A stretch of DNA of 13,774 nt from an uncultured beta proteobacterium. Lineage in GTDB: Bacteria > Pseudomonadota > Gammaproteobacteria > Burkholderiales > Burkholderiaceae_C. Numbering within the stretch: the first letter of the stretch is position 1; the number at the start of each line of letters is the position of its first letter. The notes beneath the pieces are model-generated. The model saw only the letters and a program-made list of their open reading frames with translations. It did no database searches and was not told the DNA's origin. The position numbers were made by a program, and so were the translations under genes. The DNA lies in assembly GCA_903928325.1 (NCBI GenBank), contig CAIYQF010000102.1, positions 1 to 13,774 of the forward strand, given 5' to 3'. Of the stretch, positions 1-6,747 are shown in pieces.

Positions 1-558
1 CAGGACAAGTTCGAGAAAGAGCACGGCATCAAGCTGGGCTTCATGAGTTTTTTCGTCAAGGCGGCGGTGCATGCGCTGAAAAAATACCCGGTACTCAACG
101 CCTCTGTGGACGGCAACGACATCGTCTACCACGGCTACTTTGACATCGGCATTGCCGTGGGTTCTCCACGCGGTCTGGTGGTGCCGATTTTGCGCAACGC
201 TGACCAGATGAGCTTTGCCGACATCGAGAAAAAAATCGCCGAATTCGGCGCCCAGGCGCGCGACGGTAAACTGGGCATGGACGACATGACTGGGGGTACC
301 TTCTCCATCAGCAACGGCGGCACTTTTGGTTCGATGTTGTCGACTCCCATCATCAACCCGCCCCAGTCGGCGATTTTGGGCGTGCACGCCACCAAAGACC
401 GGGCTGTCGTTGAAAACGGCCAGATCGTAGTGCGCCCCATGAACTACTTCGCCATGAGCTACGACCACCGCATCATCGACGGACGCGAAGCCGTCTTGGG
501 CCTGGTGGCCATGAAAGAGGCGATGGAAGATCCTTCTCGCCTGCTGTTTGACATCTGA
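1..558 (+). CDS. odhB: Dihydrolipoamide succinyltransferase (E2 of 2-oxoglutarate dehydrogenase), 3' part
   Basis: The frame is open from base 1, so this is the last 185 codons of a gene that starts outside the window. The visible part is the catalytic core of a 2-oxoacid dehydrogenase E2, which moves a succinyl group from lipoyl-lysine to CoA in the cytoplasmic complex. The active-site signature DHRIIDGREAV lies near the end (about residues 155-165 of the visible part), with the expected His156 and Asp160. SNGGTFGSMLSTPIINPPQS and LGVHATKDRAV are typical E2 core segments. The lipoyl and E1/E3-binding domains would lie upstream. The next gene, lpdA, begins 13 bp downstream on the same strand and encodes the E3 subunit, which favours OdhB/SucB over AceF. 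The C-terminus DPSRLLFDI also fits SucB-type proteins. Confidence 0.95.
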   Translation, partial: QDKFEKEHGIKLGFMSFFVKAAVHALKKYPVLNASVDGNDIVYHGYFDIGIAVGSPRGLVVPILRNADQMSFADIEKKIAEFGAQARDGKLGMDDMTGGTFSISNGGTFGSMLSTPIINPPQSAILGVHATKDRAVVENGQIVVRPMNYFAMSYDHRIIDGREAVLGLVAMKEAMEDPSRLLFDI

Positions 559-571
559 AAGATAGCGAAAC

Positions 572-1999
572 ATGTCCAAATCATTTGACGTCGTCGTCAT
601 CGGCGGCGGCCCTGGTGGCTATATCGCGGCCATTCGCGCAGCGCAACTCGGCTTTCAGGTCGCCTGCGTGGACGAGTGGAAGAGCGCTACGGGCGGCCCC
701 GCCCTGGGCGGCACGTGCACCAATGTAGGTTGTATTCCGTCCAAAGCCTTGCTGCAGTCCAGCGAGCACTTTGACCACGCCAACCACCACTTTGCCGAAC
801 ACGGAATTTCGGTAGGCAAGGTGCAGATCGATGTGGGCCAGATGCTGGCGCGCAAAGACATGGTGGTCAAGCAAAACAACGACGGCATTCAGTACCTGTT
901 CAAGAAGAACAAGATTGCATTTTTCCATGGACGCGGTGCTTTTCTTGGCTCGTCGGACGCGGGCCACACCGTTCAGGTGAGCGGTTCGGTAGAAGAAACG
1001 TTGACGGCCAAACACGTGATCGTCGCCACCGGTTCCAGTGCGCGCGCTTTGCCCGGTACGCCGTTTGACGAAGTCAATGTCTTGTCGAACGACGGCGCTT
1101 TGCGCGTGGGCGCAGTGCCTAAGAAGCTCGCGCTCATTGGTTCGGGCGTGATTGGCCTGGAAATGGGTTCGGTCTGGCGCCGTCTGGGCTCGGACGTCAC
1201 GATTCTGGAAGGCTTGCCCACGTTCCTGGGCGCAGTGGACCAGCAAATCGCCAAAGAAGCGAAAAAAGCCTTTGACAAGCAGGGCCTCAAAATCGAACTT
1301 GGAGTGCAGGTGGGCGACATCAAGGTTGGCAAGAAAGGCGTGTCCGTGGCCTATACCAACGCCAAGGGCGAGGCAGTGGTGCTCGACGCTGACAAGCTCA
1401 TTGTCAGCATCGGCCGGGTGCCCAACACCACGGGCTTGAACCCGGTCGCGGTGGGCCTGGCGCTGGACGAGCGTGGCGCCATTGTGGTGGACGGCGACTG
1501 CAAAACCAACGTGCCCGGCATCTGGGCGGTGGGCGACGTGGTGCGCGGCCCCATGCTAGCGCACAAGGCCGAGGAAGAAGGTGTAGCCGTGGCCGAACGC
1601 ATTGCCGGCCAGCACGGGCATGTGAACTTCAACACCATTCCCTGGGTGATCTACACCAGCCCCGAGATCGCCTGGGTGGGCCGCACCGAGCAGCAGCTCA
1701 AGGCCGACGGCGTGGCTTATAAGTCGGGAACCTTTCCCTTCTTGGCCAACGGACGCGCCCGTGCCCTGGGCGACACCACCGGCATGGTGAAGTTTTTGGC
1801 CGATGCCGCGACGGACGAAATCCTGGGCGTGCACATCGTAGGTCCCATGGCCAGCGAGTTGATCGCCGAGGCGGTAGTAGCAATGGAATTCAAAGCCAGC
1901 GCCGAAGACATTGCCCGCATTTGCCATGCCCATCCGTCTTTGAGCGAGGCGACCAAAGAAGCCGCGCTGGCGGTGGACAAGCGCACGCTCAATTTCTAA
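572..1999 (+). CDS. lpdA: Dihydrolipoyl dehydrogenase (E3 of 2-oxoglutarate dehydrogenase)
   Basis: A complete 475-aa FAD flavoprotein that reoxidises dihydrolipoamide on E2 and reduces NAD+. An FAD-binding GGGPGG lies at residues 11-16. The redox disulfide is in GGTCTNVGCIPSK, with Cys49 and Cys54. The NAD-binding GSGVIGLEMG is near 190-199 and the second FAD contact WAVGDVVRGPMLAHKAEEEG near 318-337. The C-terminal catalytic HAHPSLSE carries His454 and Glu459, five residues apart as in E. coli Lpd. Length matches the family (about 475). The ATG at 572 is chosen because the FAD fold starts at once; the ribosome site is a modest GAAAG about 12 nt upstream. It is co-transcribed with odhB. Its stop codon overlaps the stop of the convergent diguanylate cyclase gene by 4 bp (CTAA, 1996-1999), leaving no room for a private terminator. 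Confidence 0.97.
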   Translation: MSKSFDVVVIGGGPGGYIAAIRAAQLGFQVACVDEWKSATGGPALGGTCTNVGCIPSKALLQSSEHFDHANHHFAEHGISVGKVQIDVGQMLARKDMVVKQNNDGIQYLFKKNKIAFFHGRGAFLGSSDAGHTVQVSGSVEETLTAKHVIVATGSSARALPGTPFDEVNVLSNDGALRVGAVPKKLALIGSGVIGLEMGSVWRRLGSDVTILEGLPTFLGAVDQQIAKEAKKAFDKQGLKIELGVQVGDIKVGKKGVSVAYTNAKGEAVVLDADKLIVSIGRVPNTTGLNPVAVGLALDERGAIVVDGDCKTNVPGIWAVGDVVRGPMLAHKAEEEGVAVAERIAGQHGHVNFNTIPWVIYTSPEIAWVGRTEQQLKADGVAYKSGTFPFLANGRARALGDTTGMVKFLADAATDEILGVHIVGPMASELIAEAVVAMEFKASAEDIARICHAHPSLSEATKEAALAVDKRTLNF

Positions 2000-3882
2000 G
2001 TGGGCGCCTGCTTCGATGACGCGCACACCCGGTGGCGGCCTTGCTGCTTGGCGGCGTATAGCGCGGTGTCGGCCTGTAGGAGCAGCGCGTCCGCTGTCGA
2101 TTCCAGGTCCGGGTAGTCGGTAGCCACACCGATACTGACAGAAACGCGTCCATAGGGCGAACTTTCGTGTGCGATAGACAGTCCAAAGACTTCCTGGCAC
2201 AGGTAGTTGGCAATGGACAAGATGCCGCTGGCGTCGGTGTCTGGGGCGATCAATACAAATTCTTCACCGCCATATCGGGCGATCAGGTCGCCGCTGCGCA
2301 TGATGCCAGCTTCAAAAACTCGGGCCAGTTGGCGCAGGCATTCATCGCCAGCTTGGTGGCCATAGCGGTCATTGAATAGCTTGAACCAGTCCACGTCGAT
2401 GATGGCGAGGGATAAGGCGCGCTTTGCGCGCGCTGCGCGTCGCCACTCGATTTGCAGCATTTGGTCAAATCGCCGCCGGTTGGCAATCCCCGTCAAGCCG
2501 TCCACTGCACTAAGGGACTCAAGTTTCGATGCTGCCTGGTGCAACTCCCGGGTGCGTCGTGAGACCATTGCTTCCAGGGTCACCTCAGAATGGCGCAGCT
2601 TTTCTATGGCCTCGTTTTGCATGAAGGCCAGTTCTGCCTGCGCTTGGCATTTATCCCGGTTCAGTTCTGCGATCCTGCAGGCGATGGTGTAACCCATCAA
2701 CACGGTACTTAAGGTGTACCCCAGCAAAAGGTTGGTGTCAGCGCTGGTACTGCGCCCCATGAGGCCCAGTGTGTCTAATAAGACCACCAACAACCCAACA
2801 AACAGCACCGCATAAGCCGCCACCAGGTGGTGGACATCGGCGACCTTTCGGCCAGCGAGGTAGAGAGCGGTCGATAGCATCAAAATGTTAAACAGTCCCA
2901 GCATCCATGGCATCGCATCCGCAGCAAGCCCGGGCCAGAGCAGCACCATCGGGAACAAAGCACAAAACACGGCATACCCCTTGAACGCGCGGCCCAGCCT
3001 GGGGAACTGCGAGGCGGTGAGAAAGTGCTTTTGAACCAAGCGGGCCACAAGTGCCATGAAAATTGCTACGAACCCGATGTAACAACCAGAGCCCCATTCG
3101 CTTCCGTCCCAAGGCACGATAGTGTGAAAAAGTTGAAATCGATCGGCCAGTGTTACGCCTGCACCGACAACGCAAGCGCCATACAGTCCGTAAAGGGCCT
3201 CACGCGTGGCCAGGTAGAGCGCCAATTGGACCAATGCCATGGCCACAGCAAAGCCAAAAAATGCCGCTTGGATGGTGTAGTCCAGCCTCTCGTGGGCTTC
3301 AAATGCGCTTACATCCCACAAAGTGGTAAGCAGTGAATTCGTGGCGATACCTTGCACGCGCAGGTAGATCGTGCCTGTGGCGCCGCCTGCGAATTGCAGA
3401 GGGAATATGAAATTGCGGTGATCGTAGGCACGGGTGGAATAGGGTTTTCCGTGACCGGTGTAGATGGAGTTCCAATGTCCATTTGCATCAATGCGGTGCA
3501 TTTGAACATCGGGGAGCAGGGGGTTGTCAATCTCCAAAATGCGGATCTGTGCATTGGTTTGCGGGTTGAATACCTCTAATTTCAACCAAAAAGCGGACGT
3601 GTTGTTTTCCAGTTGCAAGCCCCTGCGAGGATCGCTCACGGTTTTGAATCGGGAATTGAAGGCTTGTGTTGAAACGTCGGCTTTAGTTAATCGTTGGGTC
3701 GGGTCTTCCAGCACACTGAAGTGGCTCGTCAGATTGAGCGCATCAATAGATTCCAGGGTCAAAGAGGCGCTTTGGGTTGGACAAACCAGTGCCAGCGTAG
3801 CCCAGCAGATAAGCATCGCAGAGCGCGACCACGCGGCCAGTAGCAGAGGTTTTGGCGTGTCCGCGTGAACGGTGCAAATCAT
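1996..3882 (-). CDS. Membrane-bound diguanylate cyclase (7TMR-DISM sensor + GGDEF)
   Basis: A 628-aa protein predicted to make cyclic di-GMP from two GTP. A hydrophobic signal-like segment spans residues 23-39. A periplasmic domain of the 7TMR-DISM extracellular type follows (about 45-195, with NNTSAFWLKLEVFNP). A block of about seven membrane helices spans about 203-402, then a charged coiled-coil linker (about 405-455) and a GGDEF domain (about 460-620). The active motif is intact: GGEEF at 538-542, metal ligands Asp496 and Glu540 by alignment to PleD. The inhibitory I-site RxxD is present (RSGD, 529-532), so product feedback is likely. No EAL domain is seen. The ATG at 3880-3882 lacks a clear Shine-Dalgarno site; Met23 would also give a tidy signal peptide and is a possible start. 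The periplasmic ligand cannot be told. Its 3' end overlaps lpdA by 4 bp. Confidence 0.93.
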   Translation of the reverse strand: MICTVHADTPKPLLLAAWSRSAMLICWATLALVCPTQSASLTLESIDALNLTSHFSVLEDPTQRLTKADVSTQAFNSRFKTVSDPRRGLQLENNTSAFWLKLEVFNPQTNAQIRILEIDNPLLPDVQMHRIDANGHWNSIYTGHGKPYSTRAYDHRNFIFPLQFAGGATGTIYLRVQGIATNSLLTTLWDVSAFEAHERLDYTIQAAFFGFAVAMALVQLALYLATREALYGLYGACVVGAGVTLADRFQLFHTIVPWDGSEWGSGCYIGFVAIFMALVARLVQKHFLTASQFPRLGRAFKGYAVFCALFPMVLLWPGLAADAMPWMLGLFNILMLSTALYLAGRKVADVHHLVAAYAVLFVGLLVVLLDTLGLMGRSTSADTNLLLGYTLSTVLMGYTIACRIAELNRDKCQAQAELAFMQNEAIEKLRHSEVTLEAMVSRRTRELHQAASKLESLSAVDGLTGIANRRRFDQMLQIEWRRAARAKRALSLAIIDVDWFKLFNDRYGHQAGDECLRQLARVFEAGIMRSGDLIARYGGEEFVLIAPDTDASGILSIANYLCQEVFGLSIAHESSPYGRVSVSIGVATDYPDLESTADALLLQADTALYAAKQQGRHRVCASSKQAPT

Positions 3883-3943
3883 GGCGTGCGTTGGTTGGGT
3901 GACCGAGCTAGCGAAATCTGTGCGCTGAATATTCGTTATGCAC

Positions 3944-3972
3944 TTGAGAAGTTCTGAAAATTATATTGCAAT
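3944..3972 (+). promoter_or_regulatory. Candidate sigma-70 promoter for the small Lys-rich gene
   Basis: TTGAGA (3944-3949, 5 of 6 matches to TTGACA) is followed after exactly 17 bp by TGCAAT (3967-3972, 4 of 6 matches to TATAAT). Transcription would start near 3979 and give a leader of about 120 nt before the TTG start at 4100. It overlaps the minus-strand TATAAT at 3960-3965, so transcription in the two directions could interfere. Confidence 0.4.
3960..3965 (-). promoter_or_regulatory. Candidate -10 box for the diguanylate cyclase gene
   Basis: On the minus strand these bases read TATAAT, a perfect sigma-70 -10 hexamer, about 78 bp before the cyclase start codon. The 17-bp-spaced -35 position reads TTATTT, a poor match, so the site would be weak or activator-dependent. 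It sits in an 88% AT stretch, where such hexamers can occur by chance. Confidence 0.35.
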
Positions 3973-4021
3973 AATTTAATGAAAATAATAGTTTAAATGA
4001 TATTAATGAAATGTCATCGGC

Positions 4022-4103
4022 AAGGCGTAGACGCTCCTCTATACGCTTTAGCCGCAGCTCCAAGGTGTTAAAGTTGCTTGCAACAAACGAAAGCACACCT
4101 TGG
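4022..4103 (+). promoter_or_regulatory. Potential structured mRNA leader enclosing the TTG start codon
   Basis: Two inverted repeats are visible. The first pairs AAGGCGTA (4022-4029) with TACGCTTT (4042-4049), 8 bp with one G-U and a 12-nt loop. The second pairs CCAAGGTGT (4060-4068) with ACACCTTGG (4095-4103), a perfect 9-bp match enclosing 26 nt. That loop contains a smaller hairpin (GTTG CTTG CAAC, 4073-4084) and the weak ribosome site GAAAG at 4089-4093. The 3' arm of the second stem contains the TTG start codon (4100-4102). If the stem forms, initiation would be hindered. The repeats are seen directly; the regulatory role is inferred. Confidence 0.4.
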
Positions 4104-4294
4104 CAACACCCAACTACGGTTACGAAAAGCGGCAGAAAGAACTGGCCAAAAAGCGCAAGAAAGAAGACAAGCTTAAAAGCAAGTCCGAACGCAAAGACCA
4201 CGGGGACAGCGATAACCCGCAAGCCCTGCAAGACCAATCGATCGATGGCGCTAGCACAGAGCCGATAGCTGCGCCACCGGCAGCGGCAGCTTAA
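4100..4294 (+). CDS. Small Lys/Arg-rich protein of unknown function (TTG start)
   Basis: A 64-aa protein. The N-terminus ATPNYGYEKRQKELAKKRKK resembles a conserved hypothetical protein I recall from Burkholderiales; that is memory, not a search. Residues 9-33 are strongly basic and likely helical or coiled coil, residues 34-54 are polar and acidic, and the tail is Ala/Pro rich. No signal peptide or membrane segment is visible, so it is probably cytoplasmic and may bind nucleic acid. No ATG or GTG lies in frame between the upstream stop (4049-4051) and the conserved start of the sequence, so TTG at 4100 is the only sensible start; GAAAG lies about 7 nt before it. The start codon sits in the arm of a 9-bp inverted repeat. 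The stop (4292-4294) overlaps the convergent selU stop by 4 bp (TTAA). Function is unknown. Confidence 0.75.
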   Translation: MATPNYGYEKRQKELAKKRKKEDKLKSKSERKDHGDSDNPQALQDQSIDGASTEPIAAPPAAAA

Positions 4295-5367
4295 GCGGAT
4301 AGTTTGGGCGTCTGTGCGCCCGCAATCGCCTGCGCGGCGGCTTGCATGGACGCGGGGTGGCGATCGCTGAGCTTGAAGGTCCGCGCAGTTGCAAAACCCT
4401 CGAAATTGCGTTGCATGGACTGCAAGTACACCGGGTCGTAGTGGTTGGCCAGCAGGGCGCGCACCACGCTGCGCAAATCGCCGTTCATTACGGCGTATTT
4501 CCATTCCTCGATCACGGCTTTGCCGCGTTGGGCCGTTAGCGCGTCCAGGCGCAAGCAAAATTGGTGCGGGTGTTCGACAAAGAAGGCGTAATCCTCCAGC
4601 AGCAGCGCCACCCGCTCGTCAAGCGACAAGTCAATGTGCACGCAAAGACTTGCACGCATGGCGTTAACCAACACCGGATGAATTGCCACATTGCCGACTT
4701 TTTTGCTCTCGCTCTCCACATACACGGTGCGGGCCGGGTCGAAGGTGCGGACGCGGTCCCACACCAGCGTATCGAAGCGCTTTTGGCTGGGTTGGGGCAC
4801 GCCGGGTATGGCGCCCAGCACCGAACTCCGGTGCTGGGCCAGGTCTTCCAGGTCCAGCACCTGGGCGCCGGTTTGCGACAGTGCCTTGAGCAAACGGGTT
4901 TTTCCAGAGCCAGTGGTGCCGCACACCACTTGAAATTTCAGTCCTTGCGCGCGTGCCGAGAGGTCTTCAAGCATGGCTGCTCGAAATGCTTTGTACCCAC
5001 CCTCAATGAGCGACACCCGAAAGCCGATTTGGTCCAGCACCAGCGCCAGTGAGCCGCTGCGCTTACCGCCGCGCCAGCAATATGCCAAGGGCGACCAATC
5101 CCTGGGTTTATCCAGCATATGCTGTTCTATGTGGCCCGCAATATTGCGCGCTGCCAAAGCGGCGCCCCGTTTCTTGGCCTCAAAGGCGTTGACCTGCTTG
5201 TACAGCGTGCCGATGGCCTTGCGTTCTTCATCATGCAAGGTGGGCCAGTTCAGCGCGCCTGGCAGGTGGTCCAGGGCGTATTCGCTTTCGCTGCGGGCGT
5301 CTACCAGGGTGTCAAAGGTGTCGTAGCGCGCTATCACGTCGGGCGCGGACAAAAGGGTCATGCTCAT
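4291..5367 (-). CDS. selU: tRNA 2-selenouridine synthase
   Basis: A 358-aa protein of the SelU/MnmH (YbbB) family. It replaces sulfur with selenium at the wobble 2-thiouridine of tRNAs for Lys, Glu and Gln, using selenophosphate. An N-terminal rhodanese domain (about residues 10-135) has LVDARSESEYALDHLPGA and the catalytic Cys97 in YCWRGGKRSG. A P-loop domain follows, with Walker A GTTGSGKT at 150-157. Length is close to that of E. coli MnmH (364). The ATG at 5365-5367 overlaps the tesA stop as ATGA, and no clear Shine-Dalgarno is seen, so translational coupling to tesA is likely; a second Met two codons later is possible. Selenophosphate synthetase (selD) is not in the window and must be encoded elsewhere if the enzyme transfers selenium. 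Confidence 0.94.
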   Translation of the reverse strand: MSMTLLSAPDVIARYDTFDTLVDARSESEYALDHLPGALNWPTLHDEERKAIGTLYKQVNAFEAKKRGAALAARNIAGHIEQHMLDKPRDWSPLAYCWRGGKRSGSLALVLDQIGFRVSLIEGGYKAFRAAMLEDLSARAQGLKFQVVCGTTGSGKTRLLKALSQTGAQVLDLEDLAQHRSSVLGAIPGVPQPSQKRFDTLVWDRVRTFDPARTVYVESESKKVGNVAIHPVLVNAMRASLCVHIDLSLDERVALLLEDYAFFVEHPHQFCLRLDALTAQRGKAVIEEWKYAVMNGDLRSVVRALLANHYDPVYLQSMQRNFEGFATARTFKLSDRHPASMQAAAQAIAGAQTPKLSA

Positions 5368-6008
5368 GCGATCAACTTTAATAATGTGGGCCAGACGTTG
5401 TTGAGCAAGGTGGGGTGGGCGGCTTCGAGCGGATGGATGCGGTCACTCTGGAAGAGCTGATCTGCCAGCGACCCGTCGGCCACACCGTGGAGGAAAAACG
5501 GGACCAAGCCTACTTTTTCCGCTTTGGCAGTGGTTTGGTAAAGCGCTGCAAAGTCGGCTGCATACGCGGCTCCGTAGTTGGGTGGCATTTGCATGCCCAG
5601 CAAAAGCACCTTGGCGCCCTGTGCCTTGCATTGGGCCACCATGGCGCGCAGGTTGCTGCGTGTGCTTTGCAGCGGCATGCCCCGCAGCGCGTCGTTACCG
5701 CCAAGTTCAATTACCACCAACTGGGGTTGGTGTTGCGCCAACAGAGCTGGCAGGCGCGACAGGCCACCTGCCGTGGTGTCGCCGCTGATGCTGGCGTTGA
5801 CCACGGCAAGCCGGTAGCCCTCTTTCTCAAGGCGTTTTTCCAGAAGCGCCACCCAGCCCGTGCCGCGTTTAAGGCCATACTCGGCGCTCAGCGAATCCCC
5901 GAGGACCACAATCGCCCGCTCCGATTTGGCCCACGCGTTGAACCCTAGCGCCAGTGCAAGTGCAAAGCTGCCGGCCAAAAAATGTTTGCGATGCAAAGAA
6001 AGTCCCAT
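5364..6008 (-). CDS. tesA: Periplasmic SGNH esterase / thioesterase I
   Basis: A 214-aa GDSL/SGNH hydrolase like E. coli TesA (acyl-CoA thioesterase I, arylesterase, lysophospholipase L1). All four SGNH blocks are seen: VVLGDSLS with nucleophile Ser39, SISGDTTAGG with Gly76, ELGGND with Asn105, and SDRIHPL with Asp189 and His192. Residues 1-27 form a signal peptide (RK pair, then a hydrophobic run ending NAWA), so it should act in the periplasm. The frame stays open to 6191, but that extension is antisense to the ABC gene and has no family character. ATG at 6008 gives a CATG overlap with the divergent ABC gene. An alternative ATG at 6020 (MKSDMGLSL) has a GGA 4 nt upstream and cannot be excluded. 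It ends in ATGA overlap with selU. Confidence 0.92.
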   Translation of the reverse strand: MGLSLHRKHFLAGSFALALALGFNAWAKSERAIVVLGDSLSAEYGLKRGTGWVALLEKRLEKEGYRLAVVNASISGDTTAGGLSRLPALLAQHQPQLVVIELGGNDALRGMPLQSTRSNLRAMVAQCKAQGAKVLLLGMQMPPNYGAAYAADFAALYQTTAKAEKVGLVPFFLHGVADGSLADQLFQSDRIHPLEAAHPTLLNNVWPTLLKLIA

Positions 6009-6699
6009 GTCTGATTTCATTATTTCCGTCGATCGTGTGTGCAAGTCGGTTAGCGACTCCACGGGAACCTTGCAAATTCTGCAAAACATCGATTTTGCGC
6101 TAAGTGCGCGTGAGACTGCGGCCATTGTTGGCGCATCCGGTTCGGGGAAAAGCACGCTCTTGTCCATCATCGCGGGGCTGGATACACCCACCAGCGGGAC
6201 GGTGCGACTCGCAGGCGACGATATCTTTGCACTCGATGAAGATGCGCGTGCGGCACTTCGCGCGCGCCAGGTGGGCTTTGTGTTCCAGAGTTTTCAGCTC
6301 ATGGGCAATCTCACGGCTTTGGAAAACGCCATGCTCCCCCTGGAACTGGCCGGTCGCAAAGACGCACGCAAACAGGCGGCGGACATGCTAGATCGGGTGG
6401 GCCTGTCGCAGCGCATGGCGTCTTACCCCAAGGTGCTCAGTGGCGGCGAGCAGCAACGCGTAGCCCTGGCGCGGGCTTTTGTCGTCAAACCCGCCGTGCT
6501 ATTGGCCGACGAGCCCACCGGCAGCTTGGACTTTGCAACCGGAGAAACCGTCATGGAGCTGATGTTTGCGCTCAACCGCGAGTTGGGAACGACGCTGGTC
6601 CTGGTAACCCACGACCCGGCCATTGCCGCGCGTTGCCAGCGGCGCATCACCATCGAAGCCGGCCGCATCGCATCCGACGAGCGCCTGCCAAGCGCTTAG
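6007..6699 (+). CDS. ABC transporter ATP-binding protein, YbbA/LolD-like
   Basis: A 230-aa ATPase with every canonical element: Walker A GASGSGKST (42-50), Q-loop Gln94 (FQSFQLMGNLTALEN), signature LSGGEQQRVALARA (144-157), Walker B VLLADEP (164-170) with catalytic Glu169, and H-loop His202 (VTHDP). The wording is that of the MacB/LolD/YbbA class, which works with FtsX-type permeases in lipoprotein or envelope export. E. coli has tesA and ybbA divergent in the same way, followed by ybbP. Here the next gene is rlmB, so no permease partner is adjacent. ATG at 6007 is chosen because the frame upstream (open to 5860) is antisense to tesA and lacks ABC character; AAAGAAAG precedes it. Its start codon overlaps that of tesA (CATG). 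Confidence 0.93.
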   Translation: MSDFIISVDRVCKSVSDSTGTLQILQNIDFALSARETAAIVGASGSGKSTLLSIIAGLDTPTSGTVRLAGDDIFALDEDARAALRARQVGFVFQSFQLMGNLTALENAMLPLELAGRKDARKQAADMLDRVGLSQRMASYPKVLSGGEQQRVALARAFVVKPAVLLADEPTGSLDFATGETVMELMFALNRELGTTLVLVTHDPAIAARCQRRITIEAGRIASDERLPSA

Positions 6700-6712
6700 T
6701 GTCTGCGCTGGG

Positions 6713-6741
6713 TTGGGGCCCGCTGCACCAACCGCGATAAT
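6713..6741 (+). promoter_or_regulatory. Candidate promoter for a leaderless rlmB mRNA
   Basis: TTGGGG (6713-6718) and GATAAT (6736-6741, 5 of 6 matches to TATAAT) are separated by exactly 17 bp. Transcription starting 7 nt after the -10 box would begin at 6748, the A of the rlmB ATG. No Shine-Dalgarno sequence lies before that ATG, in keeping with a leaderless transcript. A 6-bp inverted repeat (GGTTGG 6711-6716 / CCAACC 6728-6733) overlaps the -35 box and spacer. Confidence 0.5.
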
Positions 6742-6747
6742 CGGTGC

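Noticed and set aside
4011..4268. Arg/Ser-rich 85-codon frame on the + strand
   Set aside because: It overlaps the small Lys-rich gene in another frame, has no ribosome site, and its basic character comes from the other frame's codons.
3908..4558. Open frame of 216 codons on the - strand
   Set aside because: It runs antisense to the small Lys-rich gene and through the end of selU in another frame; the hydrophobic segment is just the complement of the Lys-rich codons.
5860..6006. N-terminal extension of the ABC ATPase
   Set aside because: The extra 49 codons are antisense to the tesA signal peptide and catalytic Ser region, and ABC ATPases of this class begin close to the ATG at 6007.
6070..6084. 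Inverted repeat TTGCA-AATTC-TGCAA
   Set aside because: The arms are only 5 bp and lie in the ABC coding sequence, where the codons for Leu-Gln-Ile-Leu-Gln explain the repetition.
6009..6191. N-terminal extension of tesA to an upstream ATG
   Set aside because: The extra 61 codons lie antisense to the ABC gene's P-loop region and would bury the signal peptide inside the protein.
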